Assembly: GCA_902532565.1 (NCBI GenBank)
Contig: CACAIR010000003.1
Coordinates: 1-64,000 of the forward strand
Reading direction: 5' to 3'
DNA: 64,000 nucleotides
Source of the DNA: an uncultured Pelagibacteraceae bacterium
GTDB taxonomy: Bacteria > Pseudomonadota > Alphaproteobacteria > Pelagibacterales > Pelagibacteraceae
Shown here: positions 58,519 through 64,000 of the stretch, piece after piece
How positions within the stretch are numbered: position 1 is the stretch's first letter
Layout: the number at the start of each line of letters is the position of its first letter
Made by a program: the position numbers and the translations under genes
Notes under the pieces: generated by a model
Databases searched by the model: none
What the model was told of the DNA's origin: nothing
Seen by the model: only the letters and a program-made list of their open reading frames with translations

Positions 58519-59657
58519 CTTTTATAAATTTTACCCAAATAACTTTGTAAAAATTTTTTATTATTAGTTAAAAGTTTTAAAAAAAAATTTCTAATTATGA
58601 CCATAATTGGATTTGATAAATGGAAGACAAATTGATTGAAATTAGATCTGCTGTTAATCATTTTTACTCTCTTTAATCTGATATCATAAAAATTATTATT
58701 ATCTATTAAACATTCATATAATTCATTAGCTCCCTCAATTGATTGGGAAGCTCCTTGTGCAAATGAAGGTGAAAAAGCAAAAAAAGCATCTCCTACAAGG
58801 AATATATTTTTTGGAGGACTATATAAATTTTTACTTACAAATATTGGGAATAATTTAATATTTTGAAGACTTTCCAAAAAACTTTGAGAAACTTTTTGAG
58901 ATAATTCAAATTTAATATTTTTTATAAAAGAACTCTCGGTAAAAAAATTATATTTCTCTTGCTCATTTGAATTTAATTTATGTTTTAAAATGCCAATAAA
59001 ATTTAAATTTTTATCATTATTAATTGGATAAACAACATAATGAAAATTCGGTCCTAAAAACAAAGAAACATTTTCTTCATTTATATTTTGAAGATTTTCT
59101 CTCGATATACTGGCCCTAATAGCAATCGTATCATTGTAAATTGGTTTTGATTTATTGGTTGAAATTAATAACTTCCCCTTAGAAAACACACCGTCTGAAA
59201 TAATTAAATAATCACAAGTTATTTTATTTTTATCAAATATTAATTTTATTGAATCTTTATCATAATCAATCTGTTCAATACTGTGGTTATATTTAATTAT
59301 ATCTTCGTCCAGTTGTCTTTTTAAAAATTGAAGTAATTTTGATCTTTTCAATGTTGTGTATTTACAATCTTCAGAATTAAATTTTGAAATGTTTAAATCA
59401 CAAATTTTTTTTGAATTTTTAATTTCATAAAAATCAATTTTTTTTGGATTAAATTTTTCTTCTTCAGTGAGAGAAGTAAAGCCTATTTTGTTTAAAAGCT
59501 TTACGCTATTTACAGACAACTGAATTCCATAGCCTTCATCTATTTCTATTGAATTTCTTTTTTCATAAATCGTAACTTGATAATCCTTATGATCTTTGAA
59601 TAAATTGGCAATATATAAACCAGAAATTCCAGCACCAATTATTGATATTTTTTTCAT
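58515..59657 (-). CDS. FAD-dependent monooxygenase family protein
   Basis: ISIIGAGISGLYIANLF, NIFLVGDAFFAFSPSFAQGASQSIEGANEL. Confidence 0.85.
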   Translation of the reverse strand: MKKISIIGAGISGLYIANLFKDHKDYQVTIYEKRNSIEIDEGYGIQLSVNSVKLLNKIGFTSLTEEEKFNPKKIDFYEIKNSKKICDLNISKFNSEDCKYTTLKRSKLLQFLKRQLDEDIIKYNHSIEQIDYDKDSIKLIFDKNKITCDYLIISDGVFSKGKLLISTNKSKPIYNDTIAIRASISRENLQNINEENVSLFLGPNFHYVVYPINNDKNLNFIGILKHKLNSNEQEKYNFFTESSFIKNIKFELSQKVSQSFLESLQNIKLFPIFVSKNLYSPPKNIFLVGDAFFAFSPSFAQGASQSIEGANELYECLIDNNNFYDIRLKRVKMINSRSNFNQFVFHLSNPIMVIIRNFFLKLLTNNKKFLQSYLGKIYKS

Positions 59658-60685
59658 TTTTGACTTTCTAAAAACTTTACTATCTTTTTTGTAAATGTTG
59701 GTAGTATATAAGTTTGAAGCTTTGTTGGATCAATCCAATAATTATTTTTATTTGAATTATATTTATTTTTATATTCAATTTTAATATTCATGCTCATATT
59801 AGACATTTTTAAATTTAAATCTTTATCAAAATTTTTAGGAGTATTTAATTCTTCCATGGGGAAAATATTTAAATTTTTCAAAAAATTAAATTTGTTATTT
59901 TTGATTAATAAATAGTGATTATTTTTTTTATAAACATTTAGTTTGTAGAAAGTTTCTTTATCTTTTTTTTTTAATTTTACTAAGTCAAAATTTTTATTTT
60001 TAAATGATTTGCATTTTTTTACTAATGGACACTTCTTACAATTAGGACCAACAGGTTTACAAATTAATGCTCCTAATTCCATTAAAGCTTGAGCATAATC
60101 ACTGGCCCTTTTGTTAGATGTTCCAAAAATTTTTTTCTTCTTGTGTAAGTTTTCTTTTTTTATTTGATCTTGTTTTTTTAAAAATAAATATCTCTTAAGC
60201 ACTCTTTCAATATTACCATCTAGAGGAATTATTGATTCATTAAATGCAATTGCTAAAATTGCACTTGCTGTATAATCTCCAATTCCTGGAAGAGACTTTA
60301 AATCCAAAAAATTTCTAGGTATTTTTTTATTAAAATTTTTAACAACTATTTGAGCGGTTTTTTTTAAATTTCTTACTCTTGAATAGTATCCTAGACCCTC
60401 CCAAAGTTTAAATAATTTTCTATCATCATATTTAGATAATTTTTCAATAGTAGGAATATTTTTTATAAATCTGTTAAAATATGGTATCACAGTTACAACC
60501 TGAGTTTGCTGTAACATGAATTCACTTACTAAAGTGTAATATTCCTTTTTTGTTTGAGAAACATTATTTCTCCAAGGTAAAGATCTTTTATTAATATCAT
60601 ACCATTTAAGAATATTATTTGTTATTATTCTATCTTTCATATGCAATTTAAAAATAATACTAAGCAGAGAAACGCCAGCATTCAA
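59654..60685 (-). CDS. mutY: A/G-specific adenine glycosylase
   Basis: SEFMLQQTQV, LKSLPGIGDYTASAI, PLDGNIERVLKR, C-x6-C-x2-C-x5-C [4Fe-4S] region CKPVGPNCKKCPLVKKC. Confidence 0.94.
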   Translation of the reverse strand: MNAGVSLLSIIFKLHMKDRIITNNILKWYDINKRSLPWRNNVSQTKKEYYTLVSEFMLQQTQVVTVIPYFNRFIKNIPTIEKLSKYDDRKLFKLWEGLGYYSRVRNLKKTAQIVVKNFNKKIPRNFLDLKSLPGIGDYTASAILAIAFNESIIPLDGNIERVLKRYLFLKKQDQIKKENLHKKKKIFGTSNKRASDYAQALMELGALICKPVGPNCKKCPLVKKCKSFKNKNFDLVKLKKKDKETFYKLNVYKKNNHYLLIKNNKFNFLKNLNIFPMEELNTPKNFDKDLNLKMSNMSMNIKIEYKNKYNSNKNNYWIDPTKLQTYILPTFTKKIVKFLESQK

Positions 60686-61129
60686 GGATTAAGATCTTTC
60701 AAAGACACTTTGCCAAAAAACGTGAAAAAAATAATTAATAAAAAAGGGCATGTATTTTCAGAAACACTTACCAATTGGAAATATTTAGTTGGAAATGAAT
60801 TATTTAAGATTTGCTACCCAAAGACATTTAAAAATTCAAATAAATTTGGAGTCAGCACCTTAGTGATTATGGTTAAGAGAGGACATGAAGTTGACATGGA
60901 ATATTCAAAAAAAGATATTTTAGATAAAATGAATAGTTTTTTTGGCTATGCCGTTGTTGAAAAATTAAAATTTAAAAGTTTTGATCATGATCAAAATATT
61001 GTTTTTACTGAAGAAAATGATGATAAAAATGAGACAATAAAGAAATATCAAAACAAAATTAATAACATTAAAAATGAAAAAATTAAAAAATCATTAATTA
61101 AGTTTGCAAAAGTATTTAAACAAAAATGA
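60641..61129 (+). CDS. DUF721/DciA-like protein
   Basis: LTNWKYLVGNELFKICYPKTF pattern and mutY-DUF721-dsbA-smc order. Confidence 0.7.
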   Translation: MQFKNNTKQRNASIQGLRSFKDTLPKNVKKIINKKGHVFSETLTNWKYLVGNELFKICYPKTFKNSNKFGVSTLVIMVKRGHEVDMEYSKKDILDKMNSFFGYAVVEKLKFKSFDHDQNIVFTEENDDKNETIKKYQNKINNIKNEKIKKSLIKFAKVFKQK

Positions 61130-61716
61130 AAAAACTAATTTCATTCCTTTTTTTTATATTATTAACTAAGATTTCATTTACTAGTGAAGTTAGCTCAAAT
61201 GAGATTAAAAGAATAATTATTGGTAATAAAGATGCTAAAATAAGTATTATTGCCTACGAGTCATTGACCTGCAGTCACTGTGCAAGTTTTCATATTGATG
61301 TTTTACCAGATCTTAAAAAAGAATATATTGATACAGGTATTGTAAAAATTGAATTTAGACATTTTCCATTAGATGTTGCTGCTTTTAATGCATCAAAAAT
61401 AGCACAATGTAAAAATGATGGTAACTCAGGAATTTTAAATAGTTTATACCTAAATCAATCCAAATGGATCAAAGGAAATACAATTGAGGAGGTTAATGAA
61501 AACTTAAAAAATTTTTTACTTTCTGAGGGAATTAAAGTTGATTTCGATAAGTGCACAACTGATAAAAAAATTGAGGATTTTGTTTTAAATGATCGAATCG
61601 AAGGTGTAAAAAAATTCCAAATAAATGCTACTCCTACGATTATAATTAATGATAAAAAGTTTGAAAAATCTCTAAATTATAAAAATTTAAAAAAAACTTT
61701 AGAAAAACTGATATAA
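61126..61716 (+). CDS. DsbA-family thioredoxin-fold protein
   Basis: Signal-like N-terminus; AYESLTCSHCASFH active site; cis-Pro region NATPTIIIND. Confidence 0.88.
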   Translation: MKKLISFLFFILLTKISFTSEVSSNEIKRIIIGNKDAKISIIAYESLTCSHCASFHIDVLPDLKKEYIDTGIVKIEFRHFPLDVAAFNASKIAQCKNDGNSGILNSLYLNQSKWIKGNTIEEVNENLKNFLLSEGIKVDFDKCTTDKKIEDFVLNDRIEGVKKFQINATPTIIINDKKFEKSLNYKNLKKTLEKLI

Positions 61717-61724
61717 CTTAGTGC

Positions 61725-64000
61725 ATGGAGTTTAAAAAAATCCAACTCAATGGATTTAAATCATTTGCTGATAAGACTAATTTTTTAATTGAAAACGGTT
61801 TAACTGGAATAGTAGGCCCAAACGGTTGTGGTAAGTCAAATATTGTTGAGTCATTAAAATGGGTAATGGGTGAAACCTCTGCTAAAAGCATGAGAGGGTC
61901 TGGTATGGAAGATGTTATATTTTCTGGAACTTCAAATAAAACTTCAAAAAATATAGCCGAGGTATCCATATCAGTCACTAACCCAAGTAATGAAGGTCCA
62001 ATACAATATAGAGAATTGGACGAGGTAAATGTTAGAAGAAAAATAGAAAAAGACAAGGGATCAAAATTTTATATAAATAATAAAGAAGTAAGAGCAAGAG
62101 ATGCTCAAATGTTTTTTGCTGATCTTTCAACTGGTGCTCACTCCCCTTCTATCATAAGCCAAGGACGTATTGGTGCTTTAGTTACTGCAAAACCTACTGA
62201 TCGTCGAGCTATTTTAGAAGAAGCAGCAGGAATCTCTGGACTTCACGTAAGAAGACATGAAGCTGAATTGCGATTAAGCGCTGCAGAAAATAATTTAAAA
62301 AGGGCAGATGAACTGAGAAGACAACAGGAGAGACAATTAGCAAATCTTCAAAAACAAGCTGAGGAAGCAACAAAATATAGATTTATTTCTGAAGAAATAA
62401 AAAAGATAGAAGCTGGTCTTTTTTATTTAAAACTAATTGAGATAGATAAAGAAATTACAATTGAAAATGAAATAAATAATGAGGCCGAGGATGAAGTTGC
62501 TGGCTTTAATGAAAAAATTAATGAGTTTGAAAAACAGATAAAATTTGAAACAGACAAAATTAATCCACTTAGAGAAAAAAATATAGAAAATTTATCAAAA
62601 ATTCAAAGATTAAATTTAGAGCTTCAAAGTTTAGATGAAGAAAATACCAGAATTGAAAGTGAAATAGAGACTATAAAAAAATCTCTTAACACTTTAGAGG
62701 AAGATATATCGAGAGAGAAAGGTATTATAATTGATGCAAACTCTAATGAAAAACGTTTAAAAGAAGAAAAGAGTGAATTAATCGAGATAGATTCTAAATA
62801 TTTTGAAACTGAAAAATTATCAAATGATGATCTTGAAACTGCAAAAAACAACTTAGACGAAAAACAGAAAGAAATTGATGATATAGTTAATAATATAGCT
62901 GAAAGTAATTTAAATATTAGCTTAGGACCATTAAATAATGTTAAAACAACTATTAATAGAGTTAAAGAATTTATTGAAAATAATGAAATAAATCAAGCAC
63001 TAACACTTTTAGATAGATGCAATATTGAGCTTAATGAATTTTTAAAAAGTATCAAAGATGAAAAGAGTAGGAGTGAACTTATTGGTATTACTGAAAAATC
63101 AAAAAATATTAAAACTCTTCAAAATAAATATGTAGATATATTTAGTACAAATCAATCAATAAAAAAAGAGTCTATTAAAAGAAATGAAAGAATTAAAACA
63201 ATTGAAACAGAAGTAAAAAGTTGGCAAAATCTTTTAGTTAATTCTGAAAAAATGGTTAATGAGTTAACGGAAAGGAAAAATAAATTTAATCAACAATTGG
63301 AGCAACTAGAGAATCAACCACGAACACAAGCTGAAAAAAAAGGTAAAATATCTGAAAACTTAAGAATTTCAGAAAAAGAGAAAAATGAAAATAATATAAT
63401 TATAAGCGAAACTGACGACAAAATTGAAAATTTAAGAAATGAGCTAAATAAGATACAAGAACAATCAATACAAATTAGGGAGAGAAAAGCAAGTTCAAGT
63501 GCAACAATTGAGGGCCTTAATAAAAGAAAATCTGACTTACTAGATAGAATAGGTTCTGATCTGAATTTAACTGAAAATAATATTTTAGAAAATTCAAATT
63601 TAAACGGTCTTGAGGAATTACCAAACCATGTTGATCAAGAGGATCTGTTGGACAAAAAAAAACAAGAAAGAGAAAAGCTTGGATCTGTAAATCTAAAGGC
63701 TGACGAAGAAACAAATAAATATGAAGTTGAAATTAAAAAAATGGAACAAGACCGTTCTGATTTAGTAACTGCAATTATTAAACTCAAGGAGAGCATTAGT
63801 GAACTAAATCAAAAAGGAAGGGAGAGATTAATTGAGGCATTTGAAAAAGTTAATAGAAAATTTAATGAGGTTTATACAAAATTATTCAATGGGGGTAGCG
63901 CAACGTTAGAATTGGTTGACTCTGATGACCCTCTTGAAGCAGGACTCGAGATGCTCGTAAGTCCACCTGGAAAGAGATTGCAATCAATCACTTTATTATC
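61725..64000 (+). CDS. smc: SMC-family chromosome segregation ATPase (3' end beyond window; not in ORF track because it has no stop)
   Basis: MEFKKIQLNGFKSFADKT...GIVGPNGCGKSNIVESLKWVMGE Walker A; FFADLSTGAHSPSIISQGRIG; long coiled coil; C-terminal ...FNEVYTKLFNGGSATLELVD...SPPGKRLQSITLLS approaching the ABC signature. Confidence 0.93.
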   Translation, partial: MEFKKIQLNGFKSFADKTNFLIENGLTGIVGPNGCGKSNIVESLKWVMGETSAKSMRGSGMEDVIFSGTSNKTSKNIAEVSISVTNPSNEGPIQYRELDEVNVRRKIEKDKGSKFYINNKEVRARDAQMFFADLSTGAHSPSIISQGRIGALVTAKPTDRRAILEEAAGISGLHVRRHEAELRLSAAENNLKRADELRRQQERQLANLQKQAEEATKYRFISEEIKKIEAGLFYLKLIEIDKEITIENEINNEAEDEVAGFNEKINEFEKQIKFETDKINPLREKNIENLSKIQRLNLELQSLDEENTRIESEIETIKKSLNTLEEDISREKGIIIDANSNEKRLKEEKSELIEIDSKYFETEKLSNDDLETAKNNLDEKQKEIDDIVNNIAESNLNISLGPLNNVKTTINRVKEFIENNEINQALTLLDRCNIELNEFLKSIKDEKSRSELIGITEKSKNIKTLQNKYVDIFSTNQSIKKESIKRNERIKTIETEVKSWQNLLVNSEKMVNELTERKNKFNQQLEQLENQPRTQAEKKGKISENLRISEKEKNENNIIISETDDKIENLRNELNKIQEQSIQIRERKASSSATIEGLNKRKSDLLDRIGSDLNLTENNILENSNLNGLEELPNHVDQEDLLDKKKQEREKLGSVNLKADEETNKYEVEIKKMEQDRSDLVTAIIKLKESISELNQKGRERLIEAFEKVNRKFNEVYTKLFNGGSATLELVDSDDPLEAGLEMLVSPPGKRLQSITLL

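Noticed and set aside
62624-62851. Minus-strand ORFs in the terminal 2.3 kb (61718-62056, 62624-62851, 63517-63714)
   Set aside because: Antisense to the uninterrupted smc reading frame that the ORF track omitted because it lacks a stop in the window

Overview
AT-rich, gene-dense window that by gene content, short intergenic spacers and alphaproteobacterial synteny looks like a SAR11/Pelagibacter-type chromosome (inference, no search run). Most of it is housekeeping: a dcw block (mraZ-ftsZ-rsmH-ftsL-ftsI-murE), rnpB, mlaA/mlaC, yqeY-dnaG-rpoD, carAB, trxB, uvrB/uvrC, fol genes, ilvE, a MarR/OmpR/histidine-kinase operon, lgt, prs-rplY-pth-ychF, the cytochrome bc1 operon, hemF, greA, ispE, a uracil-DNA glycosylase, rnhB, a CcrM-type methylase, mutY, DUF721, a DsbA-like protein and a partial SMC. 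There are three tRNAs. A roughly 6.3 kb accessory glycan-type island lies between two of them. No CRISPR array, rRNA, prophage or IS element was seen. Main items to follow up: (1) an inverted junction joining the 5' half of mraY head-on to the 3' end of murE, probably a chimera; (2) an SMC that appears to lack a canonical hinge; (3) a minimal divergent Anbu-protease/ATP-grasp pair; (4) an ADP-ribosylglycohydrolase-like protein with altered metal-site motifs; (5) three perfectly 10-bp-phased TGGG repeats upstream of mraZ; (6) two single-base homopolymer frameshifts (mlaC and a TPR gene); (7) a CysC-like kinase in the island without obvious sulfate-activation partners.
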